From the NCBI GenBank assembly GCA_002471345.1, contig DKPS01000015.1:1-34969 (forward strand): DNA of 34,969 nucleotides. Reading direction: 5' to 3'. The notes below the pieces were generated by a model. That model was given only the letters and a program-made list of their open reading frames with translations. It was not told the DNA's origin and did not search any database. The position numbers and the translations under genes were made by a program. Each line of letters starts with the position of its first letter. The first letter of the stretch is position 1. Below are positions 9,217 through 17,632 of this stretch, one piece after another. Source of the DNA: Saprospiraceae bacterium UBA7328. Its GTDB lineage: Bacteria > Bacteroidota > Bacteroidia > Chitinophagales > Saprospiraceae.

Positions 9217-10111
9217 TAGTCTCTCCTACTTTTTTTATGAAAATCTCATTGATTGTGGGCTTGATCTCATTATATGAGTCAATATCAACCCCTTGCCTTA
9301 TGAGGTCATTTAATAACTCATTGGAGCCCATTTCAGCAGTCATCTGAATAGTGATATCGTCGTTTGATTGTGATATCACACTATACTTGTTACTACTCAA
9401 TGAAGGTTTACTTCCTTTATAGCCTATTCTAAATATATTCTCTTTGTATGTCTCTTTGATATCATTCACCTTGCCATTGAGTACTACTCTTCCTTGATTG
9501 ATAAGTACAATGTCCTCACACACCTCTTCTACCTGTTCCATTCTGTGTGTAGAAAAAATGATACTTGTTCCTTCTTGATTTAGTCGATAGATTTCGTCTT
9601 TAATCAAATTGGTATTGATAGGATCTAAACCCGAAAACGGTTCATCTAGAATTAACAATTTAGGCTCATGAACAACCGTTGAGATAAACTGTATTTTTTG
9701 CTGCATGCCTTTTGAGAGCTCTTGTACTTTCTTAGTCCACCAGTCTGTGATTTCGAAACGTTCGAACCAAAAATCAATTTTCTTCTTTGCATCTCTTTTT
9801 TCTAGGCCTTTTAGTTGAGCTAAGAAAAGCAACTGATCGCCTACTTCCATCTTTTTATAAAGCCCTCGTTCCTCAGGGAGATAACCTATTTGAGACGGAT
9901 GTCGACTATTGAGAGGTTCACCATTTATCATCACTGTACCCTCATCAGCTGCGGTAATAGTTGTGATAATTCTAATTAGACTGGTTTTTCCTGCTCCATT
10001 TGGTCCTAATAAACCAAATATGCTTCCTTCTTCTACATCGAAGGTTACCCCGTCTACAGCTCTGTGATTACTATACTGTTTGACGACGTTGTCAAGAGAT
10101 AATACTGCCAT
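9209..10111 (-). CDS. ABC transporter ATP-binding protein (NatA-like)
   Basis: A 300-residue ATPase. The Walker A motif [12 protein letters not shown] has its lysine at residue 42. It is followed by a Q-loop in IGYLPEERGLYKK, the signature LSKGMQQKIQ, the Walker B/D-loop LLILDEPFSGLDPIN and the switch histidine in IFSTHRMEQVE. The LPEERGLY pattern and the C-terminal roughly 80-residue extension (DUF4162-like) mark the NatA/YhaQ branch of exporters. It energises the permease encoded downstream, whose start lies within its last codons. The upstream 120-base gap to the M28 peptidase gene suggests these two genes form their own unit. Confidence 0.88.
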   Translation of the reverse strand: MAVLSLDNVVKQYSNHRAVDGVTFDVEEGSIFGLLGPNGAGKTSLIRIITTITAADEGTVMINGEPLNSRHPSQIGYLPEERGLYKKMEVGDQLLFLAQLKGLEKRDAKKKIDFWFERFEITDWWTKKVQELSKGMQQKIQFISTVVHEPKLLILDEPFSGLDPINTNLIKDEIYRLNQEGTSIIFSTHRMEQVEEVCEDIVLINQGRVVLNGKVNDIKETYKENIFRIGYKGSKPSLSSNKYSVISQSNDDITIQMTAEMGSNELLNDLIRQGVDIDSYNEIKPTINEIFIKKVGETNE

Positions 10112-10231
10112 GTATAACTAAGTAATTAAGTTGAAAAGTGATCGAATGTTTGATTCGCACCCAATATAAATAAGAATAGAATCCTTTTCTATTGCTTTTG
10201 GATGAAATCGTCGTAAAATTCTATAAAATGA

Positions 10232-11686
10232 TTATTTCCTTCCTCTTTCTTTGTTAATCCAAGGCTCCCAGACATTAAACATACGCATAGTAAATTCTAA
10301 GTTGTTTTTATCAAAAACAGCTTGAATATTCTCCCGAGATTGTTGTTCTAAAGTTGACGATTCTTTATCAGACAGGTTAGCAAACCCAAGGGTAAGTGCT
10401 CCAACAATTGCAGAATTCATTTTTATCTGTTTCAAGTCTACCTTATCATATGTATCACTTGATGCATGATAATTTGGTCCATAAAATTGAGGCTTATGTA
10501 CAGCTACCAAATTTGGCACACCTTGCAGCATGAAATCAAAATTATCAGTACCTACAACTGGAGCATCAATATGTGCATAGTTGCCCAAACCTGATACTGG
10601 TTTTAGAACTTTATCAAGAATAGGCAATAACTCACTTCGACCATTTGTGAAGAATCCAATAATTGCACCACTTCCTATATCCACAGAAAGTGCCATTTTA
10701 TGATTTTTCAAAGATTCTATGTTATCCTTTGTATAATCCCATGATCCATAATAACCTTGTTCTTCTCCATTCCAAAGGGCAAACCTGATTGTCCTTTTGG
10801 GGCGAATATTCATTTTCTTCATTTGCCTAGCGATGTCTATCATCATGCACACATTGGCTCCATTATCATTTGCACCTGTACCCATAGCCCAGCTGTCCAA
10901 ATGAGCACCTATTACAATAATTTCATCTGGTTTTTCAGATCCTATTATTTCTCCAATGACATTATTTGATTCAAATGCATCTCCAGTTTCTGCATCAATT
11001 TTTATACTAATATTCATGGTCTGGCCAGAATCTAGTATTCGCATACATCTTTGAGCGTCTTCCCGAGCCATGACCAATTGTGGCATGCTATTATCGGCAG
11101 CTTTTGCAGTGATAAATCTGTATAATAGTTTTTGAGGTCTAGATGACATAAAAACTATACCCTTAGCACCTCTTTCTATTGCTTCGAATTCTACCGATGC
11201 TGCATGTGCATATTCAGCAAAAAGCCCGTCTATATCAAAACAAATGTCCATTTCTACTAATAAGAAATTACCTCTAAGTTTAGCATTGCCTATAGCTTCT
11301 AATTCCGATTTTGATCCCATTCCTACATTTATCAGTTGTCCTGAGTGTGTACCTTTTGGTGAATGATATTTAGAAACTACCAACGGGGTAAAATCAGATC
11401 CTTCAATAGATAGGGATGTAGATTTAGCTAGCCATAAAGAAGGCATTTCAAATGCATCCTTATAGGATTCAATATTTGCATTTTTGAACTTGTTATAGGC
11501 CCATTCTACAGATTTTTCATTTGCCTTGGAACCGGTCACTCTGCCTCCAATTTCATCACATAACTCTTGAAGATCTTCTTCTATTGGTGTTTCTGCCAAT
11601 AGAGCACTTGTAAGCTTAGATATATCATCTTGAGAAAACAACGAGAATGGAAACATAAAAAGAGCAAGAACTAATGTCTTATACAT
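10232..11686 (-). CDS. Secreted M28 family zinc peptidase with PA domain
   Basis: From the ATG at 11686 the product is 484 residues with a clear signal peptide (MYKTLVLALFMFPFSLFSQ). An ATG 15 codons further upstream would bury this signal, so I reject it. A protease-associated insert lies around residues 115-230. The di-zinc peptidase domain follows: HLDSW, the bridging aspartate in GANDNGAN, the catalytic and zinc glutamates in WNGEEQGYYGS, an aspartate in SVDIGSGA and the last histidine in YHASSDTYDKV. All expected ligands are present. Relatives include carboxypeptidase Q-like and aminopeptidase enzymes of the periplasm or cell surface. The exact peptide specificity is not visible. Confidence 0.88.
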   Translation of the reverse strand: MYKTLVLALFMFPFSLFSQDDISKLTSALLAETPIEEDLQELCDEIGGRVTGSKANEKSVEWAYNKFKNANIESYKDAFEMPSLWLAKSTSLSIEGSDFTPLVVSKYHSPKGTHSGQLINVGMGSKSELEAIGNAKLRGNFLLVEMDICFDIDGLFAEYAHAASVEFEAIERGAKGIVFMSSRPQKLLYRFITAKAADNSMPQLVMAREDAQRCMRILDSGQTMNISIKIDAETGDAFESNNVIGEIIGSEKPDEIIVIGAHLDSWAMGTGANDNGANVCMMIDIARQMKKMNIRPKRTIRFALWNGEEQGYYGSWDYTKDNIESLKNHKMALSVDIGSGAIIGFFTNGRSELLPILDKVLKPVSGLGNYAHIDAPVVGTDNFDFMLQGVPNLVAVHKPQFYGPNYHASSDTYDKVDLKQIKMNSAIVGALTLGFANLSDKESSTLEQQSRENIQAVFDKNNLEFTMRMFNVWEPWINKERGRK

Positions 11687-11789
11687 CTTTATAATTATTT
11701 TAATAAAGGCAATGTATCTAATATTGCCCATATTATAAAATTCAAATCTTGGTTATGAAGCCAATTCTCCTTTGTTATTTTACATGAAT

Positions 11790-12896
11790 ATGAGAATTGC
11801 CCTTATTGATCCCTTTTTTGAAGTGAGTCATTCGCATTGGGCGAATGGGATTGTTGATCATTCTCGATTTGCTGTTGACATTTTTTGCAACAAAGCCAAA
11901 CATTGGAAATGGCAGATGATTGGTGGCACTTTAGAATTAGCATCAAGAGTCAAATCTCAATTGAGAAATTATGATCTCATTATTGTCACTGACATGATAG
12001 ATTTACCTTCCTTTTTAGGGTATTTGACCAAAGAAAAAACTCCACCTGTTTTACTCTATTTTCATGAAAATCAAATTACATATCCTTGGTCTGAGACAGA
12101 CCAGGATATCAAATCAAATAGAGATCATCACTATGGGTTTATGAATTTAAGGTCTGCCTATGTTGCAGATTACATAGCTTTTAACTCAGAGTATCATTTC
12201 AATTCTTTTTATGGTGCTATACCAAAATTCATTGGTCAATTTCCTTCAATAAAATGGCCATTTACAATTGATAACCTGAAAGAAAAGTCAACCGTAATTC
12301 CAATTGGAATCAATAAAAAAATCACCACCAAAAAGCCATCAAATGCAACCCCGTATTTTGTATGGAATCACAGATGGGAATACGACAAAGGGCCTGACAA
12401 ATTCTTTAATACTCTATTTTGGTTAGATTATCAAAAAATAGATTTTAAACTTATTGTTCTTGGCAAACCATATGTCAATCAACCAAAAATATTCGATGAA
12501 GCAAAAGAAAGGCTAAGTCATAATATTTTACATTGGGGATATGCCGAAAACAAAGATGAATACTATGAAAAATTGAATATGGCCAATATTGCACTAATCA
12601 CTGGAAATCAGGATTTTTTTGGTATAAGTGTGGTAGAATCTATTCAATATGGCTGTTTACCTCTTCTTCCAAATCGTCTTGCATATCCAGAACATTTGCC
12701 AGCTGGATTAAACGATGTGGCTCTATATTCTGAAGATGATATGATGCAAAATCTAATGCAAGTCATACGGAATAAAAGCTTCCTAAACACCTCTTCATAT
12801 CAAGAGTTTATCACAAAATATCATTGGGGAAATGTTATAGAATTTTATGATCAGGTCTTTGAAGAAATTGTTCATTTTAATTCAGCTATGACCTAA
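11790..12896 (+). CDS. tRNA-queuosine alpha-mannosyltransferase-like glycosyltransferase (DUF3524/QTMAN family)
   Basis: A 368-residue protein. The N-terminal half carries the DUF3524 pattern almost complete: ALIDPFFEVSHSHWANGI, KAKHWKWQMIGGTLELA, a DMIDLPSFLG segment, LYFHENQITYPW, HYGFMNLRSAYVADYIAFNS and STVIPIGI. The C-terminal half is a GT-B nucleotide-sugar domain with WNHRWEYDKGPDKF and EDFFG-like QDFFGISVVESIQYGCLPLLP. Human GTDC1/QTMAN, of this family, mannosylates queuosine at the wobble base of tRNA-Asp. A similar cytoplasmic role is inferred here and not shown. The track begins at a TTG (11772), but homologues start at MRI, so I chose ATG 11790; ATG 11784 is also possible. The next gene begins 2 bases after its stop. 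Confidence 0.82.
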   Translation: MRIALIDPFFEVSHSHWANGIVDHSRFAVDIFCNKAKHWKWQMIGGTLELASRVKSQLRNYDLIIVTDMIDLPSFLGYLTKEKTPPVLLYFHENQITYPWSETDQDIKSNRDHHYGFMNLRSAYVADYIAFNSEYHFNSFYGAIPKFIGQFPSIKWPFTIDNLKEKSTVIPIGINKKITTKKPSNATPYFVWNHRWEYDKGPDKFFNTLFWLDYQKIDFKLIVLGKPYVNQPKIFDEAKERLSHNILHWGYAENKDEYYEKLNMANIALITGNQDFFGISVVESIQYGCLPLLPNRLAYPEHLPAGLNDVALYSEDDMMQNLMQVIRNKSFLNTSSYQEFITKYHWGNVIEFYDQVFEEIVHFNSAMT

Positions 12897-12898
12897 AT

Positions 12899-14011
12899 AT
12901 GAAAGTAGCTATAAACACGAGGTTTCTTCTTCCTCAGTTGGAAGGAATCGGGACATTTACTCATGAAATTTGTAGAAGGATGGTGCTACAAAACAAGAAT
13001 ATTGAGTTTCACTTTCTTTTTGATAGAAAATTTGACAGAAAATACATCTATGCTGACAATATAGTTCCACACTTAGCTTTTCCTCCAGCAAGGCACCCTA
13101 TACTTTGGCAGTTGTGGTATGAATGGACAATTCCTAGATATTTAAACAAAATAAATGCTGATGTCTTCCTCTCACCTGACAATTTTTGTTCCTTAAAAAC
13201 TCGAGTCCCTACTCTAATGGTAACTCACGATTTGGCATTTGAACATTACCCCAATCATATAAGAAGAAGCCACCTTAATTTTTTTAAACGGTATTCTAAA
13301 AAATATCATGAGAGGGCCGACAAAATAGCTTGTGTATCAAAGTTTACGCAACAGGATGTAATCAAAAAGTATCAAATTCATGAGAGCAAAACATTAGTGA
13401 CATATAATGGATGTAATGAATCATTCAACACCCTATCAGATAAGGAAAAAGCATTAGTGAAATTGAATATTGCTGAAGGAAAGGACTATCTCCTGTTTAT
13501 TGGAGCACTTCATCCTCGCAAAAACATATCAAGGTTGGTACAAGCATTTGAAAAATTTAAACATCAGAATCCATCTGATATTAAATTGGTTTTAGTCGGT
13601 AGAATGGCTTGGAACAATGGCGAATTAAAGTCTATTATTAAAAATTCTGTCGTCAAAGAGGATATCCTTCAAATTGGACATGTGAAAAATGTTGAAGGTA
13701 TTATTTCATCTGCCACTGCTTTGTGTTATCCATCACTATTTGAAGGATTTGGGATTCCCATTCTAGAAGCTTTTCAATCAGGAGTTCCAGTAATGACTAG
13801 TAATGTCAGTTCAATGCCAGAGGTGGCCGAAAATGCAGCTTTACTTATAGATCCTATGGACATAGATGCACTCTCCAGAGGTATGAATGATATTATAAAT
13901 GACCCTCAGCTCAGAAACACTTTAATCCATAAAGGCAGTAAGAGAGTTGAATCATTTTCATGGGACAAAAGTGCAGTTCAAATATTTGATGCACTTAAAG
14001 ACATCTCCTGA
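12899..14011 (+). CDS. Glycosyltransferase family 4 protein
   Basis: A 370-residue GT-B enzyme of the GT4 type. The N-terminal acceptor domain begins VAINTRFLLPQLEGIGTFTH and contains DVFLSPDNFCSLKTRVPTLM and THDLAFEHYP. The donor domain has LLFIGALHPRKNISRLVQAF, a GRMAWNNGEL loop and the sugar-nucleotide motif PSLFEGFGIPILEAFQSGVP with the EX7E glutamates, followed by SNVSSMPEVAENAALLIDP. Such enzymes usually extend cell-surface polysaccharides. Here it starts only 2 bases after the QTMAN-like gene, so the two are co-transcribed. Whether they share a pathway is unknown, since no other polysaccharide gene is adjacent. Confidence 0.88.
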   Translation: MKVAINTRFLLPQLEGIGTFTHEICRRMVLQNKNIEFHFLFDRKFDRKYIYADNIVPHLAFPPARHPILWQLWYEWTIPRYLNKINADVFLSPDNFCSLKTRVPTLMVTHDLAFEHYPNHIRRSHLNFFKRYSKKYHERADKIACVSKFTQQDVIKKYQIHESKTLVTYNGCNESFNTLSDKEKALVKLNIAEGKDYLLFIGALHPRKNISRLVQAFEKFKHQNPSDIKLVLVGRMAWNNGELKSIIKNSVVKEDILQIGHVKNVEGIISSATALCYPSLFEGFGIPILEAFQSGVPVMTSNVSSMPEVAENAALLIDPMDIDALSRGMNDIINDPQLRNTLIHKGSKRVESFSWDKSAVQIFDALKDIS

Positions 14012-14019
14012 AGCACATA

Positions 14020-15675
14020 TTACTCACTTACCTTTATCACAGGATAGCTATAAATAAAATCACGACCAAAGCATTGTACAGTATACATTCCATCTACATA
14101 TTGACTCAAGTCTACATTAATTTCATCACCATTGCTTTGAATACTATACATCACTTTACCACTAGATGAAATTACTTTTATCATATTCACTCCTTCCGGC
14201 ACTTCCACATGGATAATATTGCTAGTAGGGTTGGGGTAAATTTTAACTTCTTGATTTGTACTTATTTTTTCATCACAGCTCTTTATAGTTGTATAATTTT
14301 CTATAATTCTTACCATTAAGTCATTTAGTTTTTCTACCTCAAAATCCGACACCAACGGGTCCAAATGTTCACCTCCAATACCACTATCATCTGTGATAAA
14401 AACATACGTCCCATTTGTGGCTATGCTCATAAACTTGAGTAGAAATTCAGTCTCTCTATTTATACCACTTGCAGATATTGGAATAATCTTAATTCCCTTC
14501 TCTGCTGCTTCTGCTATTTGATCTCTAATAGTTGATTTTATCTGATCTTCACCATGTGGAGGAGCATCAAGCAGTAAAAAAACAATGCGGCTCACTGCCT
14601 TAGAACTCCATGGCTGTGCCAATGCTTCTTCTAATGCAGCATCCACTGCTTCTGGGTAATCTCCTCCTCCTGCAGCACTCTGTTCTCCTATAAATTGGTA
14701 GACTTTCTCTAAATCACTAGTCAATGGACTAACGGTAGTCAAATAGGAATCATTTGCATCTCTGTAGAAAACAGAACCCACTCTAAGATCAAGATCGCTT
14801 TGAGATTGAATGGATCTTTTGATGACATCTTTTACCTCAGACTTGAGATAGTTTATTTCATCTCCCATTGAGCCTGTAGCATCCACTACAAACATGATAT
14901 CTACAGCAGATGTAGCATTACAACTATTGGAAATTTTGAGATGGGTACTTTTTCCTTTATTAACATTGAGATTAATTGTATTCCCTTTATGATATGCTAT
15001 TGCTTTTAGTGCTGATTTAGATCGTTCTCCCTTATTTATCAAATTGGACCAAAGTTCTGCCCTTCCACTATGATCGGTTCGAGCTGACCATATGATTTTA
15101 TTTCCATCTTTGAGATCTATTCTAATGTCCGATAAAGGAATATTCTGGTCATTGGTAACAAAGACTGAATATCTCTCATTAGGATAGATTCCCCAATGAT
15201 CTTGCATAGAAAAGTACTCATTATCATTCAACAATTCTTCCCAATCTTCCCAATTATTCAAGTCATTCCATTCTCCAGCTGTGAGCTGTCCGGCATTTGG
15301 ATTCTGGGGCATATCAGGCTTAATTCTTCCTCTGGGAGGTGCTAGAATTGTAGCGCCTCCTTCTGGTGCTGGTCTTGATTCCATCATCATAACTTCGGAT
15401 ACATCTCCTCTTGCCGAACTTCTCTTCATATGTCTTGTGCTAGCTATCATATCAGCTTCATCTGAGCTTCCATATTTAGTCGTTCTTTTGGCGATGATAG
15501 TATCCCCTACCATTGTAATGTATGTGGTAAGAGTATCGCCTCTATAGATGCTCATTTTTTCTAAAATTGTAGTATCCAGAGTAGTCATTATTGGGTCATT
15601 TAGTCCCGCTATGGTTTGATTGGTTTTACATTGAGTCATAGCTACAAGGCCGAAGAAAAAAATAAGCTTATACAT
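14020..15675 (-). CDS. von Willebrand factor A protein with T9SS sorting domain
   Basis: From ATG 15675 the product has 551 residues. The N-terminus MYKLIFFFGLVAMTQC is a signal sequence ending in Cys16. A low-complexity region and an AGEWNDLNNWEDWEELL segment (about 133-150) follow, then a beta-rich, carboxypeptidase-regulatory-like stretch (about 165-245). The von Willebrand A domain begins near 258 with a metal-site motif DATGS (Asp265, Thr267, Ser269) and continues through LLDAPPHGED. The last roughly 75 residues are a type A T9SS sorting domain: KIYPNPTSNIIHVEV, KVISSSGKVMYS, DGMYTVQ. It is probably exported across the outer membrane and attached to the surface; adhesion or matrix binding is inferred. 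A start 10 codons upstream would spoil the signal peptide. Confidence 0.83.
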   Translation of the reverse strand: MYKLIFFFGLVAMTQCKTNQTIAGLNDPIMTTLDTTILEKMSIYRGDTLTTYITMVGDTIIAKRTTKYGSSDEADMIASTRHMKRSSARGDVSEVMMMESRPAPEGGATILAPPRGRIKPDMPQNPNAGQLTAGEWNDLNNWEDWEELLNDNEYFSMQDHWGIYPNERYSVFVTNDQNIPLSDIRIDLKDGNKIIWSARTDHSGRAELWSNLINKGERSKSALKAIAYHKGNTINLNVNKGKSTHLKISNSCNATSAVDIMFVVDATGSMGDEINYLKSEVKDVIKRSIQSQSDLDLRVGSVFYRDANDSYLTTVSPLTSDLEKVYQFIGEQSAAGGGDYPEAVDAALEEALAQPWSSKAVSRIVFLLLDAPPHGEDQIKSTIRDQIAEAAEKGIKIIPISASGINRETEFLLKFMSIATNGTYVFITDDSGIGGEHLDPLVSDFEVEKLNDLMVRIIENYTTIKSCDEKISTNQEVKIYPNPTSNIIHVEVPEGVNMIKVISSSGKVMYSIQSNGDEINVDLSQYVDGMYTVQCFGRDFIYSYPVIKVSE

Positions 15676-15825
15676 GGTTTCTCTTTTATACGTGAACAGA
15701 ACCACAACTGCACCAAGGTAGACTGTGTTTCTATAGATAAGATGTAGTTTAAAGGGTTATAAGTGTTGATATTTCTGCAATTAACATAACATTAATCAAT
15801 ATCAACAATCATTATATCGCCTTCA

Positions 15826-17442
15826 TTAATTCTCAAAAGCTTCCAAAAACCTTGGTCTAAATGAATCAGGACTAGCCTTTGTCATCTCTGCTTGCCAATC
15901 ACCCGGAATAGTATCTTCCTCTAACAGGCAACCTTTTGTAATGTATGGGTAGATTTCGTCGTAACGTTGAGTCTTGTTCATCTCTATTCGTCTGAAAACC
16001 TTAGATCTATCTATCTCTTTAAGGTCTGATATTCCAGCTGCAGAGATTAATTCTACAAATGACATCACTGTTTCTTTGTGATAATTAGCTACACGATGCT
16101 TTTTATCTGTTACGACTAGGCCTTTCGTATATTTTGGATTTTGTGTAGCCACACCCACAGGGCAAGTATTCTTATTGCATTCAAGAGCTTGTATACATCC
16201 CAATGCCAACATCATTCCTCTAGCACTATAGCATATATCAGCTCCCAATGCCATTGCCTTAAACATATGAAAACCTGTCAAAATTTTCCCCGCAGCAATG
16301 ATCTTTATGTCCTGTTGTAAATCAAATCCAACTAAGGCATTAAATACATATGCCAATGCTTCTTTATAAGGAGTCCCTACTGAATTAGAGAACTCCAATG
16401 GTGCTGCTCCTGTTCCCCCTTCAGCTCCATCCACTGCAATAAAATCAGGCTTTATTCCAGTTTTCTTCATTGCTTTACATATTGCCAAAAATTCACTTTT
16501 TTCTCCCAGACAAAGCTTGAATCCGATGGGTTTGCCTCCTGAAAGATCTCTGAGTTCTTTTATAAACTCTAATAAACTTGTAGGCGTAGAAAAAGCTTTG
16601 TGATATGGAGGGGAAATGACATCCTGACCCATTTCTATATTTCTAATTCTGGCTATTTCTGCTGTTACTTTTTTTGCAGGTAATATTCCTCCATGCCCAG
16701 GTTTCGCACCTTGCGATAACTTAAGCTCTATCATTTTTACACTAGGTGAAGAGATGGTATTTTTAAAATTTTCAGCACTAAATCCTCCGTCCATTGCTCT
16801 CGCTCCAAAATATCCAGTACCAATCTGATAAATCAAATCTCCTTCATTTTCTAGATGATATGGTGATATTCCTCCTTCTCCAGTATTATGAGCGAATTTT
16901 CCAATTTGAGCGCCACCATTGAGCGCCATAATGGCATTTTGACTTAGTGAGCCAAAGCTCATCGCGCTTATATTAAAAATGCTGCAGGAGTAAGGCTGTT
17001 TACAATCTGGACCACCTATTATAATTCTTGGGTCAGCTTCTTGATCATGATGATCTAAAGGCGCGATACTGTGGTTCATCCATTCATGACCCTCTTCATA
17101 TACATTAAGTAATGTGCCAAAAGGAGATGTGTCCAATACATTCTTTGATCTCTGATATACTATAGATCTGAAAATTCTTGATATAGGAGTCCCTTCTGTA
17201 TCCGTTTCTACAAAATACTGATGGATTTTAGGTCTCATCCATTCTGCAATCCACCTTGACCGAGCTACAAGTGGAAAATTTCTCATTAATGAGTGCTCAG
17301 TTTGAAAAGCATCATAAAATATCGCTAAAATAAATGGCAACAATGCAAGTATGAGCCACCACATCCATTGATGAATAATGTATCCCCCAACGAGCAATAC
17401 CAATATGACAACAATAGACCCAAAAAGTAATGAGTTTCTCAT
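15826..17442 (-). CDS. Membrane-anchored glutamate-synthase-like FMN/3Fe-4S protein
   Basis: A 538-residue protein. Two hydrophobic helices (about residues 5-24 and 27-44) anchor a domain matching the central and FMN part of glutamate synthase. Visible are ISAMSFGSLSQNAIMALNGG, HNTGEGGISPYH, SQGAKPGHGGILPAKKV, DGAEGGTGAAP and a GADICYSARGMMLALGC segment. Cys416, Cys422 and Cys427 have the C-x5-C-x4-C spacing of the glutamate synthase [3Fe-4S] cluster. The glutaminase domain and the GXGXG domain of true GltB are absent, so it cannot make glutamate from glutamine by itself. Proteins of this group are annotated as FMN-binding glutamate synthase family; their physiological reaction is not settled as far as I know. 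Confidence 0.85.
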   Translation of the reverse strand: MRNSLLFGSIVVILVLLVGGYIIHQWMWWLILALLPFILAIFYDAFQTEHSLMRNFPLVARSRWIAEWMRPKIHQYFVETDTEGTPISRIFRSIVYQRSKNVLDTSPFGTLLNVYEEGHEWMNHSIAPLDHHDQEADPRIIIGGPDCKQPYSCSIFNISAMSFGSLSQNAIMALNGGAQIGKFAHNTGEGGISPYHLENEGDLIYQIGTGYFGARAMDGGFSAENFKNTISSPSVKMIELKLSQGAKPGHGGILPAKKVTAEIARIRNIEMGQDVISPPYHKAFSTPTSLLEFIKELRDLSGGKPIGFKLCLGEKSEFLAICKAMKKTGIKPDFIAVDGAEGGTGAAPLEFSNSVGTPYKEALAYVFNALVGFDLQQDIKIIAAGKILTGFHMFKAMALGADICYSARGMMLALGCIQALECNKNTCPVGVATQNPKYTKGLVVTDKKHRVANYHKETVMSFVELISAAGISDLKEIDRSKVFRRIEMNKTQRYDEIYPYITKGCLLEEDTIPGDWQAEMTKASPDSFRPRFLEAFEN

Positions 17443-17482
17443 ATCACCAGCTGTTCCATATTTGATATAATTAAGATAGTCT

Positions 17483-17511
17483 CAAATTTAGGCCTTTACA
17501 TTATAATTCAA
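17483..17511 (-). promoter_or_regulatory. Bacteroidota-type promoter upstream of the glutamate-synthase-like gene
   Basis: On the minus strand, TTG (17511-17509) is followed by an 18-base spacer and TAAATTTG (17490-17483). This matches the TTG-N19-TAnnTTTG primary sigma consensus with a slightly short spacer. It would give a leader of roughly 35 bases before the ATG at 17442. Confidence 0.52.
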
Positions 17512-17608
17512 TCACAGACTTGTATAGGATAATAAATTATGATCTTAAGGGGTAGGTGTTTTATTTAATATTAAAAAAATATTTAATTCATAAATTGATG
17601 ATAATCAA

Positions 17609-17616
17609 TATATTTG
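17609..17616 (+). promoter_or_regulatory. Candidate -7 element for the xerD operon
   Basis: TATATTTG fits TAnnTTTG and ends 16 bases before the ATG at 17633. Transcription would then begin close to the upstream in-frame TTG at 17624, which supports the ATG as the start. No TTG is seen at the -33 distance. Confidence 0.4.
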
Positions 17617-17632
17617 TCCTGAATTGTCAATT

